Assembly: GCA_035629075.1 (NCBI GenBank)
Contig: DASPIK010000064.1
Coordinates: forward strand, 1 to 64,000
Direction of reading: 5' to 3'
DNA from: JAEZPW01 sp035629075
Lineage (GTDB): Bacteria; Acidobacteriota; Terriglobia; Terriglobales; Acidobacteriaceae
DNA: 64,000 nucleotides
Shown here: piece after piece, positions 22,250 through 32,680 of the stretch
Layout: the number at the start of each line of letters is the position of its first letter
How positions within the stretch are numbered: position 1 is the first letter of the stretch
Position numbers and translations under genes: made by a program
Notes under the pieces: generated by a model
Database searches by the model: none
What the model saw: the letters and a program-made list of their open reading frames with translations, nothing else
What the model was told of the DNA's origin: nothing

Positions 22250-23553
22250 TGCGCATTCTCGAGGGGCGAAGAGCCGAAGAAACCGTCAGACGGCTCGCGT
22301 CCAGGGGCGCCGCCGATCTGTCGCGGGTCGAGCCGGTAGTTCGCAAAATCGTGACCGAAGTGCGACGTGGTGGCGACCGAAAACTGCGGGCGTACGCGGA
22401 GAAGTTCGACGGACTCGGTAAGGGGCAGGCGCTGGAAGTATCGCGCGAGGAGATTAACGCGGCATGGCAGGGCGTGTCAGCAGAGTTCCAGGCAGCTCTG
22501 AAGCAATCGGCGCGAAACATTCGACGTTACTGTCAGTGGCAAATGCCGAAATCATGGACTCGCCAGATGCAGCCGGGCCTACGTGTAGGACAACTGGCAA
22601 AGCCGTTGGAGCGAGTTGGCTGCTACGTTCCAGGAGGTAGATATCCGCTGCCGTCGACGCTGCTGATGACCGTGATCCCCGCCCAGGTCGCAGGGGTGCA
22701 AGAGATCACGGTTGTTTCACCGAAACCCGCACGTGAAACGCTCGCAGCGGCAGCGCTGCTCGGAGTGGAGCGCGTGTTTCGCATTGGCGGCGCACAGGCG
22801 ATTGCGGCACTGGCGTACGGGACGGAGTCGGTGGCGAAGGTGGACAAGATCGTCGGTCCGGGGAACCTATACGTCACAGCCGCGAAAAAGTTGGTCGCAT
22901 GGGATTGCGCGATTGACATGCTCGCCGGGCCGACAGAAGTTGTGCTGGTGAGCGACGATGGCACCCCGCAGTTCCTGGCTGCCGATCTGGTTGCTCAAGC
23001 TGAGCACGATCCTGATGCTAGCGCCGTATTTATCACCACGAATAGAGAGCTGGCGAAGAGAGTCGTTGAAGAAGTTAAACCACAGAGCAGAGGAAATGCA
23101 GTTGCGCGGCAATCCCTGAAGGCGAATGGAACGGTGATCTTGGCGAGTTCGCGTGAGCAGGCATTGCAGTTTGCAAATGCGATTGCGCCGGAGCACCTGA
23201 CCGTTTCGGGAGATGATCTGCAGCTCGTCCAGAATGCGGGCGCGGTGTTCGTCGGCGAGTACTCACCGCAGTCGATGGGCGATTACGCATCGGGTCCGAA
23301 TCACGTTCTGCCCACCGGAGCCGCAGCACGGTACCGTGGAGGGCTCAGTGTGCTGGACTTCGTGAAGATTATCAGCGTGCAGGAATGTACGCCGGCCGGC
23401 CTTGACGAAATAGCACCATGCGTTACGACACTTGCAGACGCAGAAGGGCTGAAAGCTCACGCGGAGTCTGTGCGGATGCGTTGTCGCGCCGAGTCAGTAC
23501 GAGTACGTCGGAGCGCGCGGTCGTCGGGGGAAGTGAGGACTGCAAATGCTTAG
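22249..23553 (+). CDS. hisD: Histidinol dehydrogenase
   Basis: HisD oxidises histidinol twice with NAD+ to give histidine, the last steps of the pathway. The 434-residue protein shows VPGGRYPLPSTLLM, the NAD-binding region FRIGGAQAIAALAYG, VGPGNLYVTAAKK, the zinc-site segment QAEHDPDA and the ASGPNHVLPT motif. The start is taken as ATG 22249 sharing its A with the hisG stop (TGATG); a GTG one codon earlier is the alternative. The last 30 residues are Arg/Ser-rich and extend beyond the usual end. It overlaps hisC by eight bases. Confidence 0.95.
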   Translation: MRILEGRRAEETVRRLASRGAADLSRVEPVVRKIVTEVRRGGDRKLRAYAEKFDGLGKGQALEVSREEINAAWQGVSAEFQAALKQSARNIRRYCQWQMPKSWTRQMQPGLRVGQLAKPLERVGCYVPGGRYPLPSTLLMTVIPAQVAGVQEITVVSPKPARETLAAAALLGVERVFRIGGAQAIAALAYGTESVAKVDKIVGPGNLYVTAAKKLVAWDCAIDMLAGPTEVVLVSDDGTPQFLAADLVAQAEHDPDASAVFITTNRELAKRVVEEVKPQSRGNAVARQSLKANGTVILASSREQALQFANAIAPEHLTVSGDDLQLVQNAGAVFVGEYSPQSMGDYASGPNHVLPTGAAARYRGGLSVLDFVKIISVQECTPAGLDEIAPCVTTLADAEGLKAHAESVRMRCRAESVRVRRSARSSGEVRTANA

Positions 23554-24640
23554 GCCGCGAGAAGCAGTCCTGACCCTGAAGGAGTATCATCCGCCGCTTG
23601 GCGGGCGCGTTGGCCTGCGCATGGACTTCAACGAGAACACGGCGGGGTGTTCGCCGCGAGTGCTGCAAAAGCTGCGCGAGATCGGGCCAGATCTGCTGGC
23701 GAAATATCCCGAACGTGAACCGGTGGAGGCGATTGTCGCCGAGTTCCTCGGAATCAATGCCACGCAACTCCTACTGACAAACGGAGTGGATGAAGCTATT
23801 CACCTGCTCTGCCAGGCATTCGTCGAAGCCGGAGAGGAAGTGCTGATCGCGGTGCCGACTTTCTCCATGTACGAGGTGTATGCCTCGGCGGCCGGCGCAC
23901 GCGTCGTAACGGTGCAAGCCGACGACGACTTCGCATTTCCGCTAGAACGACTGCTGCAAGCGATCACCGCGCGCACGAAGCTGATTGCGATTGCCAATCC
24001 GAACAATCCGACTGGAACGGCAGTGAAGCCAGCGACCTTGCTCAGGATTGCCGAAGCTGCTCCGCATGCTGCCGTGCTCGTGGATGAGGCGTACTTCGAG
24101 TTCCACGGGCAGTCGTTCCTTCCGCAGATGCAGACGTACGAGAACGTGTTCATTGCGCGAACGTTCTCGAAGGCATACGGACTCGCCGGATTGCGAGTCG
24201 GTGTGCTGGCAGGCGCTCCGGAACCGATGCGGATGGTGCGATGCGTAAGTTCTCCTTACAACGTGAACGCGATCGCGCTGGCGGCACTGCCCGAGGCCCT
24301 TGGCGATCGCGAGTATGTTGTGAACTACGTGCAGCAGGTGCAACAGGGGCGCGAACGACTGCAGTGTGAGTTGCGGGATCTGGGCGTTCAGTATTGGCCT
24401 AGTGAGGCGAACTTTGTGCTGGCGCGTTTTGGAGTCCTCAGGAAAGCGTTCGTGGCTGCCATGCGTGAGCGCGGCGTCCTTGTTCGGGATCGTAACTCCG
24501 ACCCCGGTTGCGAAGGGTGTGTTCGCATCACCGCAGGAACAGTTGAGCAGATGGAGTTGGTTATCGCAGCGGTACGTTCGAGTCTTGAGGTGGCGCGAAA
24601 ACAGGGTGCAGGAGAAATGATCATGGCGGTGCAGCAATGA
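23546..24640 (+). CDS. hisC: Histidinol-phosphate aminotransferase
   Basis: HisC is a PLP-dependent class II aminotransferase that converts imidazole-acetol phosphate to histidinol phosphate. In the 364-residue product one sees MDFNENTAGCSPRV at the start, ANPNNPTGT, the DEAYFEF segment with the Asp that contacts the pyridine nitrogen, and TFSKAYGLAGLRVG with the Schiff-base Lys. The arginine that binds the substrate phosphate or carboxylate lies in VRITAGT near the C-terminus. It begins inside the end of hisD and its TGA overlaps the ATG of hisB (ATGA). Length and motifs are ordinary for the family. Confidence 0.94.
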   Translation: MLRPREAVLTLKEYHPPLGGRVGLRMDFNENTAGCSPRVLQKLREIGPDLLAKYPEREPVEAIVAEFLGINATQLLLTNGVDEAIHLLCQAFVEAGEEVLIAVPTFSMYEVYASAAGARVVTVQADDDFAFPLERLLQAITARTKLIAIANPNNPTGTAVKPATLLRIAEAAPHAAVLVDEAYFEFHGQSFLPQMQTYENVFIARTFSKAYGLAGLRVGVLAGAPEPMRMVRCVSSPYNVNAIALAALPEALGDREYVVNYVQQVQQGRERLQCELRDLGVQYWPSEANFVLARFGVLRKAFVAAMRERGVLVRDRNSDPGCEGCVRITAGTVEQMELVIAAVRSSLEVARKQGAGEMIMAVQQ

Positions 24641-25224
24641 GAGCAGCTGAGGTGAAGCGCACGACCAATGAAACAGATATTGCGATCAACCTTAAGGTTG
24701 ACGGGCGCGGGACGTACCGAATTTCGACCGGCATCGGTTTTTTCGATCACATGCTGGAGTTGTTTGCACGACACGGTGCGTTCGATCTGCAATTGAGCTG
24801 CAATGGAGATCTGCGCGTTGACCAGCACCATACCGTCGAGGACGTTGGCATTGCGCTAGGCGAGGCGTTTGATCGCGCACTGGGCGACAAAAAAGGAATT
24901 CTGCGCGCCGGATACTTCGTCATGCCGATGGATGAGACGCTGGGCTTGGCGTCGGTGGATTTCGGCGGGCGCGCAGCAACGGTTGTCGATACGAAAGTGA
25001 AGGTGCGGTTGGTCGGCGACCTGCAAAGTGAGCTCGTTTACGACTTCTTCGAGGGCTTTGCGCGCGGTGCACGAGCCAATGTCCACGCACGCGTTATTTA
25101 CGGCCGCTCGAACCACCACAAGATCGAAGCGTTATTCAAAGCGTTCGCGCGCGCGGTGCGCGTGGCCTGCTCGAAAGACAAGCGTCTGGCAAAGATGCTG
25201 CCGAGCACGAAAGGACTGCTGTGA
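24637..25224 (+). CDS. hisB: Imidazoleglycerol-phosphate dehydratase
   Basis: HisB dehydrates imidazoleglycerol phosphate in a manganese-dependent reaction. The 195-residue protein is the monofunctional dehydratase, without the N-terminal histidinol-phosphatase domain found in enterobacteria; a separate phosphatase must exist elsewhere. The two metal-binding signatures are present: HHTVEDVGI near residues 67-75 and NHHKIEALFKA near 165-175, along with FFDHMLELFARHG. Its TGA overlaps the GTG start of hisH. Confidence 0.95.
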   Translation: MRAAEVKRTTNETDIAINLKVDGRGTYRISTGIGFFDHMLELFARHGAFDLQLSCNGDLRVDQHHTVEDVGIALGEAFDRALGDKKGILRAGYFVMPMDETLGLASVDFGGRAATVVDTKVKVRLVGDLQSELVYDFFEGFARGARANVHARVIYGRSNHHKIEALFKAFARAVRVACSKDKRLAKMLPSTKGLL

Positions 25225-25817
25225 TTGCCATTGTGGATTATGGGGCTGGAAACATCCGCTCGGTGAAGAGGGCTTTGGACCATCTCGGGTTGGAGTCGCA
25301 GGTCACGCGCGATCCTGAGTTTGTGCGCAGCGCAGATAAGGTCCTGCTTCCGGGCGTCGGACATTTCGCCGCGACCGCGCAACTGGCCAGTTCCGGTTTG
25401 CGGGATGCGATCTGCGAGACTGTTCAGCAGGGCAAGCCTTTTCTTGGAGTCTGCGTGGGGATGCAGTGGTTGTTCTCTGGCAGCGAAGAAGCGCCGGGCA
25501 CACCAGGCGCGGCACTGCTCCCCGGAGTGTGCGAGCGATTTCCTTCGACAATCAAAGTACCTCACGTCGGTTGGAACTCGATTGACGTGGTCGGAAGGTC
25601 ACGTCTTCTCGAGGGTATCGAGCGTGGAGCATTCGTCTACTACACACATTCCTACCGCGTTCCGATATGCACCGACACGGTGGCCGTAACCGAGTACGAC
25701 GGAGCGTTCGCCGCGGTCGTCGAGCGGGAGAATGTTTTCGGCGTGCAGTTCCACCCGGAGAAGTCGGGTGAGGCCGGCCTGCGGATGCTCAGGAATTTTG
25801 GAGATACAAAATGTTAA
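25221..25817 (+). CDS. hisH: Imidazole glycerol phosphate synthase glutaminase subunit
   Basis: HisH hydrolyses glutamine and channels ammonia to HisF. The 198-residue product is a class I glutamine amidotransferase: the nucleophile Cys is in GVCVGMQWLF and the His-Glu pair in QFHPEKSGEAG. DYGAGNIRSVKRAL at the N-terminus is diagnostic for HisH. It starts with GTG overlapping the hisB stop, and the hisF ATG lies seven bases inside its end, so the two partners are translationally coupled. Confidence 0.95.
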   Translation: MIAIVDYGAGNIRSVKRALDHLGLESQVTRDPEFVRSADKVLLPGVGHFAATAQLASSGLRDAICETVQQGKPFLGVCVGMQWLFSGSEEAPGTPGAALLPGVCERFPSTIKVPHVGWNSIDVVGRSRLLEGIERGAFVYYTHSYRVPICTDTVAVTEYDGAFAAVVERENVFGVQFHPEKSGEAGLRMLRNFGDTKC

Positions 25818-26584
25818 CGAAGCGCATCATCGCGTGCCTGGACGTGGACGGCGGCCGTGTGGTGAAGGGCGTGCGGTTCGAGAACCTGCGCAGCGCGGGG
25901 GATCCGGCGGAACTGGCGCGGTCGCACGCCGAAGCTGGAGCGGATGAGATCGTGCTGCTCGATATCTCGGCGACACAACAGAAGCGGGCGACGCTGCTGG
26001 AGACAGTACGCCGGACCGCGCGGGAGCTGTTCATTCCGTTCACCGTGGGCGGGGGAATTCGCACCCTGGAGGAAGCGGCGGCGGTGTTCGACGCCGGGTG
26101 CGACAAGGTGAGCATCAATTCGGCCGCGGTGAAAAGCCCGTCGCTGATTACGCAGATCGCCGAGCGGTTCGGTTCGCAGGCAGTGGTAGTGGCGGTGGAT
26201 GCTCGAAGGCGCAATGCCAATGGCGGCGCGTCCTTCGAGGTGTTCGTAAGCGGCGGAAAGGTGAGCACGGATCGGGACGCGGTGGAGTGGGTGAGGGAGG
26301 CGGAGTCGCGCGGGGCCGGGGAGATACTGCTGACTTCGATGGACCGCGATGGCACGGGCGCGGGATTCGATTGCGAGTTGACGGCAGCCGCAGCTTCGGC
26401 TGTTTCGATTCCGGTGATCGCCTCCGGTGGCGCAGGCTCGGTCGAGCATTTCGAAGAGGTGTTCAAGAGCGGCCGTGCGGACGCGGCGCTTGCGGCCTCG
26501 ATCTTTCACTTTGGCATACACGACATACGTGAACTTAAACAGCGCCTGGGAGAAGCGGGCGTGCCGATGAGGTGGCCATGCTGA
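25811..26584 (+). CDS. hisF: Imidazole glycerol phosphate synthase cyclase subunit
   Basis: HisF uses ammonia from HisH to convert PRFAR into imidazoleglycerol phosphate and AICAR. The 257-residue (beta/alpha)8 protein shows RIIACLDVDGGRVVKG with the first catalytic Asp, VGGGIRTLEEA, the second catalytic Asp in VVAVDARR, TSMDRDGTGAGF, and IASGGAGS with the phosphate site. An insertion-like RRNANGGASFEVFVSGG loop is usual for bacterial HisF. The gene order is inverted relative to the common hisA-hisF order. It overlaps hisA by seven bases. Codon use is somewhat richer in GC than in the upstream his genes. Confidence 0.94.
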   Translation: MLTKRIIACLDVDGGRVVKGVRFENLRSAGDPAELARSHAEAGADEIVLLDISATQQKRATLLETVRRTARELFIPFTVGGGIRTLEEAAAVFDAGCDKVSINSAAVKSPSLITQIAERFGSQAVVVAVDARRRNANGGASFEVFVSGGKVSTDRDAVEWVREAESRGAGEILLTSMDRDGTGAGFDCELTAAAASAVSIPVIASGGAGSVEHFEEVFKSGRADAALAASIFHFGIHDIRELKQRLGEAGVPMRWPC

Positions 26585-27252
26585 TTCCTTCGATTGATTT
26601 GATGGGCGGCAAGATCGTGCAGCTTGTGCGCGGCGAGAAGAAGGCGCTTGAGTTCGACAATTCCGAGCCGTGGGTGGAGCGCTTCCGGAAGTATCCGCTA
26701 ATTCAACTGATCGACTTGGACGCGGCGATGGGCAAGGGCAGCAATCGCGAACTGGTGCGTGACTTCAGCGCGCAGCTTCCATGCCAGGTTGGGGGCGGCA
26801 TTCGCGACGTGGACGCGGCCCGCGCGGTGCTCGAAGCGGGCGCGCGAAAGGTGATCATCGGCTCGGCGCTGGTGCGCGACGGCAAAGTGAACGCGGAGTT
26901 CGCGCAGGCGGTGGCCCGGGAACTGGGAGTGGAGTGCCTGGTGTTCGCCATCGATTCGCGCGGCGGCAAAGTGAGCACGCATGGGTGGCAGCAGGGGACG
27001 GCGCTGACTCCGCAACAGGTGATCATGGAACTCGATGCGTATTGCAGCGGATTTCTCTACACGCACATTGATACCGAAGGCACGATGACAGGCTTCCCGA
27101 TGGAAGTGGCGCGGGAGTTGCGCGACTTAACTCAGCGCCAAATGATCGCAGCCGGGGGCATCAGGAGCGCGGAAGAGATTGCGGAACTGGACGCGATGGG
27201 AGTGGATGCGGTCGTGGGGATGGCGATCTATACGGGAGTGATTGGGGTGTGA
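26578..27252 (+). CDS. hisA: ProFAR isomerase
   Basis: HisA isomerises ProFAR to PRFAR. The 224-residue barrel has IPSIDLMGGKIVQL with the first catalytic Asp, VGGGIRDVDAARAVLEAG, FAIDSRGGKV with the second Asp and the phosphate-binding AAGGIRSAEEI. ATG 26578 is chosen, which overlaps hisF; GTG 26572 would add two residues. It is the last gene of the operon. I see no strong terminator in the 96 bp to the convergent gene end at 27349, only a weak 6-bp stem near 27310-27336. Confidence 0.94.
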   Translation: MLIPSIDLMGGKIVQLVRGEKKALEFDNSEPWVERFRKYPLIQLIDLDAAMGKGSNRELVRDFSAQLPCQVGGGIRDVDAARAVLEAGARKVIIGSALVRDGKVNAEFAQAVARELGVECLVFAIDSRGGKVSTHGWQQGTALTPQQVIMELDAYCSGFLYTHIDTEGTMTGFPMEVARELRDLTQRQMIAAGGIRSAEEIAELDAMGVDAVVGMAIYTGVIGV

Positions 27253-27348
27253 GCGGGAAGTGTGTAGCCGCTACGTCGTGCGAGGCTTCCTAGTGTGCCG
27301 CACAAGCCGATTCGAGGACTGCTAATCGGTGCTAGGGCGCGTACCCGA

Positions 27349-27979
27349 TCAGACAGTGGGTGACGCAATACTCTGACTTAGGCTTAGCAGAATGATGCTT
27401 GCCATCGCTATGGCTACTCGGCGGTCGAGAATATGGTTGAAGTCGCTGCTGAAGTCCGCTGTGAGCTTCTGCCCGAATGGATAGAGCCGCTCGCGAATAT
27501 TTCCGATTTCGCTGTTGTCCGCCGAGACGGTGAAGCTCTTGAGCCACTTTCGATCCATCAATCTGCCAAACAAACTTGTCTTCTCTTCAACGACACAGTC
27601 TCGCCCTCCATGGAGCTCGATGTTCCAGCCTGCCTGAGTAGTGGAAGTGAGTCCTCGAATCGTCGCCAACACGTTACTCGAGGACGGGTCGACCACACGC
27701 CATTCTCTCCGGCTGAACCTTAGGCTGGCACGCCCGAGCCGAACCCGTGGAGGTCCTGCAGCCTCAACCGAGTCTAGTCGCACGATCTCCGTATTACCTG
27801 CAGAGAAGCGAATACTTTTGTTGCCCACCTCGGCAGCCGCAAATGTTTCGCTGGCGATAGACAGGGTCAGAACTGGCGACCACAGTACAAGTGGTTTTGT
27901 CTGTACCGCAAACGTGTTTAGGTCTGCGAGGTTCACTGCACTACATTTCAGCGCAATGGGTAGCGCACGTCCATCCTTT

Positions 27980-27990
<11 letters not shown>
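27349..27990 (-). CDS. Hypothetical protein, possible tubby-like/LURP-one-related fold
   Basis: The 213-residue protein (ATG 27990, overlapping the end of the ntrX-like gene by 11 bases) has a beta-rich body. Its last third, with FTVSADNSEIGNI and DRRVAIAMASIILL, resembles the end of bacterial scramblase/LURP-one-related proteins of the tubby-like fold, where a barrel wraps a hydrophobic helix. The match is by general pattern only. In that case it would be a cytosolic or membrane-tethered protein, perhaps lipid-linked. The gene is the last in a five-gene overlapping operon with a solute-binding protein and NtrYX, so it is expressed with them; its job there is unknown. Confidence 0.5.
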
Positions 27991-29429
<1,439 letters not shown>

Positions 29430-29455
<26 letters not shown>

Positions 29456-31286
29456 CTCCGGTGTGGTGAGTTTCGGGACGCACCGGCAAGTCTATACGGA
29501 AGGTGGTGCCGCGGTCAGGCTCGCTTTCGACCGCGATGCGGCCGTGGTGATCGGCCACGACGGACTGAACGATGGCGAGGCCGAGTCCGGTGCCGTGCTG
29601 CTTGGTCGTGTAGTAGGGCGTGAAGAGGCGTGCACACTCTTCTTTGGTCAGGCCGGTGCCGCTGTCGGCAATCTCGATGCGAACGCTGCCGTCGTTCTGC
29701 CGCGTGCGAAGAACTAGCGTGCCGCCGTTGGGCATGGCGTCCATAGCGTTGAGGATGAGGTTGGAGACTGCGCGGTGGAGCAGTTCGGGGTCGGCCAGCA
29801 CCTCGGGGATGCCGTCGTGAAATTCGAGTTTGGCGGTGATGGCCGGGCGGTTCGCACCTTCCCCTGAAGGGGAAGGGTGCGGCACCCCTGTCAGTTGCGC
29901 TTCGTAGGTCTTGAGCGCGCGGCGGACGACCTCGTTGATGTTCACGAATTGCAGTTGCGGCGTGGGCATCTTGGCGAAGTCGCTGAAGCGGCCGATGATC
30001 GCTTTGAGATTTGAGAGCTCCGCAAGGAGAGTCGTGGTGCTCTCGCGGAACACTTCGTCGAACTGCTCGGGGCCGACGTCGCGGGAGCGGACCAGGTTCT
30101 CGATAGTGATCTGGAGCGGGAAGAGCGGGTTCTTGAGTTCGTGAGCGAGGCGGCGAGCAAGTTCGCGCCACGCGGCTACACGTTCGCTCTGGACGAGGCG
30201 GTCGCGTTGTTCGATAAGCTCGCGGGTCATCTGGTTGAAGGAGTCGGCGAGCTGCGCGATTTCGTCGCTGCCGCTGATTTCCACCTGGGTGTTCCACTTT
30301 CCGGCGGCGACCTCGGTGGCAGCGGCGGCGAGGCGTTCGACGGGGCGGGTGACGCGGGAAGCGGCCCAGGCGCTGAGGAGCAGTCCCACAAAGATGCCGA
30401 TGCCGCCCACAATGAAGGCGATGTTGCGCACGCGCGTCTGGACTTCAACGAGGTCGCGACGCGACGTACCTATGAGCAGGATGCCGAGCAGTTCGTCATT
30501 GCGGCCTTGTAGCGGGATGGCCTGGAAGGCTTCGGATCCGGCGGGAGTGGCGTCCCACTGCACTACGCTGGAGATTTCGGCAGGCCGCACCTGCACTTTC
30601 TGAATAAGCGGTGCGAGCTTCGCTGCGTTGGTGACAGGGCCTTTCGCGTCTTCCAGAGAGAGCGCCGCGAATCCGGGAGCGGTGTTGGTATAGAGCAGTG
30701 CCCGCATGCCGCTCGGGAGCACGAGGGACTTCAGGAACTGTCGGTCGAGGCGGATTCCGCCGGTTACGAACAAAGTGGTCTCGGCCACGCGGACCGGGCG
30801 AACGGCGACGAGGGCCAGCGCCGGTCCGTCGGGCAGTTCTTCGCGCTTGAGGAAGGCTGGTTGTGCGCTCCAGTCGGGGGCCGCTTGCGTGAGCCATTCT
30901 TCCTTGTAGCCGAACCGGGCGGGCCACTGGGCGGACGAGATGATGGTGCCATCGGGTGCGACGATTTCTAGGAAGTCGAGTTGGTGCGACTCGGCCAGGG
31001 CGCGTGCTTCGTCAACGAAGGTTGAGTAGTCAGGTGCGGGCTTAAGGGCTTCGAGGGCGATGCGCTGCACGGCTTCGCCTTCGGCAATGCCGCTCAGGCT
31101 GGAGGTGACTTCCTGACCGCGGCGCGCGAACTCCTGGCGGAACTGCGTAATGAGAGCCGCAGTGTGCTGCGCGTCGGCGGCGTTGAAGGCCTGGCGGATG
31201 CGCAGAGTGGCGATCCACGTGACCAGCGCAACCGAGACCGCGATGGTGATGGTGAACAGCAGGATCAGCTTAGTTCGCAGGCTCAT
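29430..31286 (-). CDS. NtrY-like sensor histidine kinase
   Basis: The 618-residue kinase has a first membrane helix (about 8-28), a periplasmic sensor region of about 260 residues (30-288, cache-like), a second helix (290-310), a HAMP domain (310-362), a DHp region with the phospho-His382 in RLAHELKNPLFP, and an ATPase domain with the N box (NLILNAMDAM), DSGTG and KQHGTGLGLAIV. AAWRELARRLAHELKNP is the NtrY signature. True NtrY usually has more N-terminal helices; this one has a single-loop extracytoplasmic sensor. A REP-encoded peptide (about 467-480) lies between DHp and the ATPase. The gene overlaps the solute-binding protein gene by four bases and the regulator gene by 26. Confidence 0.9.
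29854..29888. repeat. REP-like palindrome inside the NtrY-like kinase gene
   Basis: CCTTCCCC-TGAA-GGGGAAGG forms one inverted repeat and GGGTGC-G-GCACCC (29875-29887) a second. Both are inside the kinase gene and are read in frame as PHPSPSGEGAN. The second core recurs at 34104-34116 and 35571-35587 in non-coding DNA, which marks it as a dispersed element. Confidence 0.65.
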
Positions 31287-32680
31287 TTCGCGGCCTCCTG
31301 TGCGGCTTCGAGCCAGACGGAGTGCAGAGGCAGTCCGCCGTAGCGTGGGGCGGTCCAGTTGCGGATGCGCGGCGAAAGCGCGAAGGATTCGGGTACGTGC
31401 GCGAGCGGGATGATGCGGAAGTCGTCGAGCAACGCACGTTCAGCGGCGTAGAGGTTTTCGGGAGTGCCGGCGGTCAGGACTCGGGGCAGTTCGGCGCCGT
31501 CGAGGGAAGACGCGATCGAGGCGAGCGCGGCATGAGAGTTCGCGCTGCTGGCCGGGATGCGTACGAGTTTCGCGGCCGCGCCATTGTTGGTCATCGCGGG
31601 GACCGGTTGGATGGCAATTCCCGCGTCACGTGCGTTTACGGCGACGCGTTCGGCGATGGTGCGGGCGAGCGCGTCGGCGGGATCGTAAGCGAGAGTGACT
31701 GGAGCCTGTGCGCTGTGAACTTCGGCGCGAAGCTGGCGCGCGCGGTCGAGGTCGCGGTTGGAGGGGAAGAGAAATGCATAGCCGCTGATCCATTGCGGGA
31801 GCAGCGCGGCAGTGGGCTCGCCCTGGCGCTGGAGCAGAGTGTTGTTGATGGCGACGCGGTCGATGGCCAGAGAGATGGCCTGGCGCAAACGCGGGTCTTC
31901 GGCGGGGCTGCTGCCGTTCGGAACGACCATGGCGATAAGTTCGGATGGAGCTGAGGTGGCGACGCGGCGGTTGTCCTGCGAGGTACGGCGAACTTGATCG
32001 GGCGCAAGTTCGATCAAGTCAACCTGGCCGAGTTGCAGGTGGAGCGCCTGATCGCGGAGAGGAACGGAGAGAGTCACGTTGATTGCGTCGAGATAAGGGC
32101 GGCCGTTCCAGTAATCGTCGTTGGCGCGCAGCACGAGGCGGCGGGCGGGTTGGAAATCTTCGATGCGGAAGGGTCCGGTGCCGACTAACTGACCGGATGC
32201 GCGCGAAAGAATCGTGTATGAAGGACGCGAGAGTTCGACGGGCAATTCGGGCAACGGCAGTTCGGATTCGAAAATGATGTAGTCGCTGTTGGCACGGACT
32301 TTCCAGTTGGGGTTTATGGCGGCTAGCGATTGCGCGACGTGAGCGGGCGTGAGCGAAGCGTCGTTGTGAAGGAAAACGCCGGGGCGGATCCAGAATTGCC
32401 AGCGCTTGTTGCCGTTGTCACTCTGCCAACGCGTAGCCAGTCGCGGTATCGGGCGGGCATTGGCATCGAGTGCGACAAGAGTGTCGCCGATGAGCGAGAG
32501 CACGCTGTCGCGTAGGGCGATCTCCGCGGGGGCGATGCTCTGCGATGGGTCGAGCGAGGGGAGCGCGGCGCGGCTTTCGACACGCAGGGTGCCGCCATAG
32601 TGCGGGCGCGTTGCGGCGTGCGCGACCATCGCGACGAGAACGCTACTGATTGCAAACCAGCGACAGAGAATAGGCCTCAT
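31283..32680 (-). CDS. Periplasmic solute-binding protein, family 5 (peptide/nickel type)
   Basis: The 465-residue protein has a signal peptide (about 1-23, cleaved near AHA) without a lipobox, so it should be free in the periplasm. The start of the mature protein, HYGGTLRVE, and later FWIRPGVFLHND and GTGPFRIEDF are typical of DppA/OppA-type binding proteins. The usual family size is about 500-540, so this one is slightly short. No permease or ATPase genes accompany it. Instead its stop overlaps the start of the NtrY-like kinase (ATGA), which suggests a role as a ligand-presenting co-sensor and not only in transport. That role is inference. The start overlaps the upstream gene by 38 bases. 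Confidence 0.82.
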   Translation of the reverse strand: MRPILCRWFAISSVLVAMVAHAATRPHYGGTLRVESRAALPSLDPSQSIAPAEIALRDSVLSLIGDTLVALDANARPIPRLATRWQSDNGNKRWQFWIRPGVFLHNDASLTPAHVAQSLAAINPNWKVRANSDYIIFESELPLPELPVELSRPSYTILSRASGQLVGTGPFRIEDFQPARRLVLRANDDYWNGRPYLDAINVTLSVPLRDQALHLQLGQVDLIELAPDQVRRTSQDNRRVATSAPSELIAMVVPNGSSPAEDPRLRQAISLAIDRVAINNTLLQRQGEPTAALLPQWISGYAFLFPSNRDLDRARQLRAEVHSAQAPVTLAYDPADALARTIAERVAVNARDAGIAIQPVPAMTNNGAAAKLVRIPASSANSHAALASIASSLDGAELPRVLTAGTPENLYAAERALLDDFRIIPLAHVPESFALSPRIRNWTAPRYGGLPLHSVWLEAAQEAAK

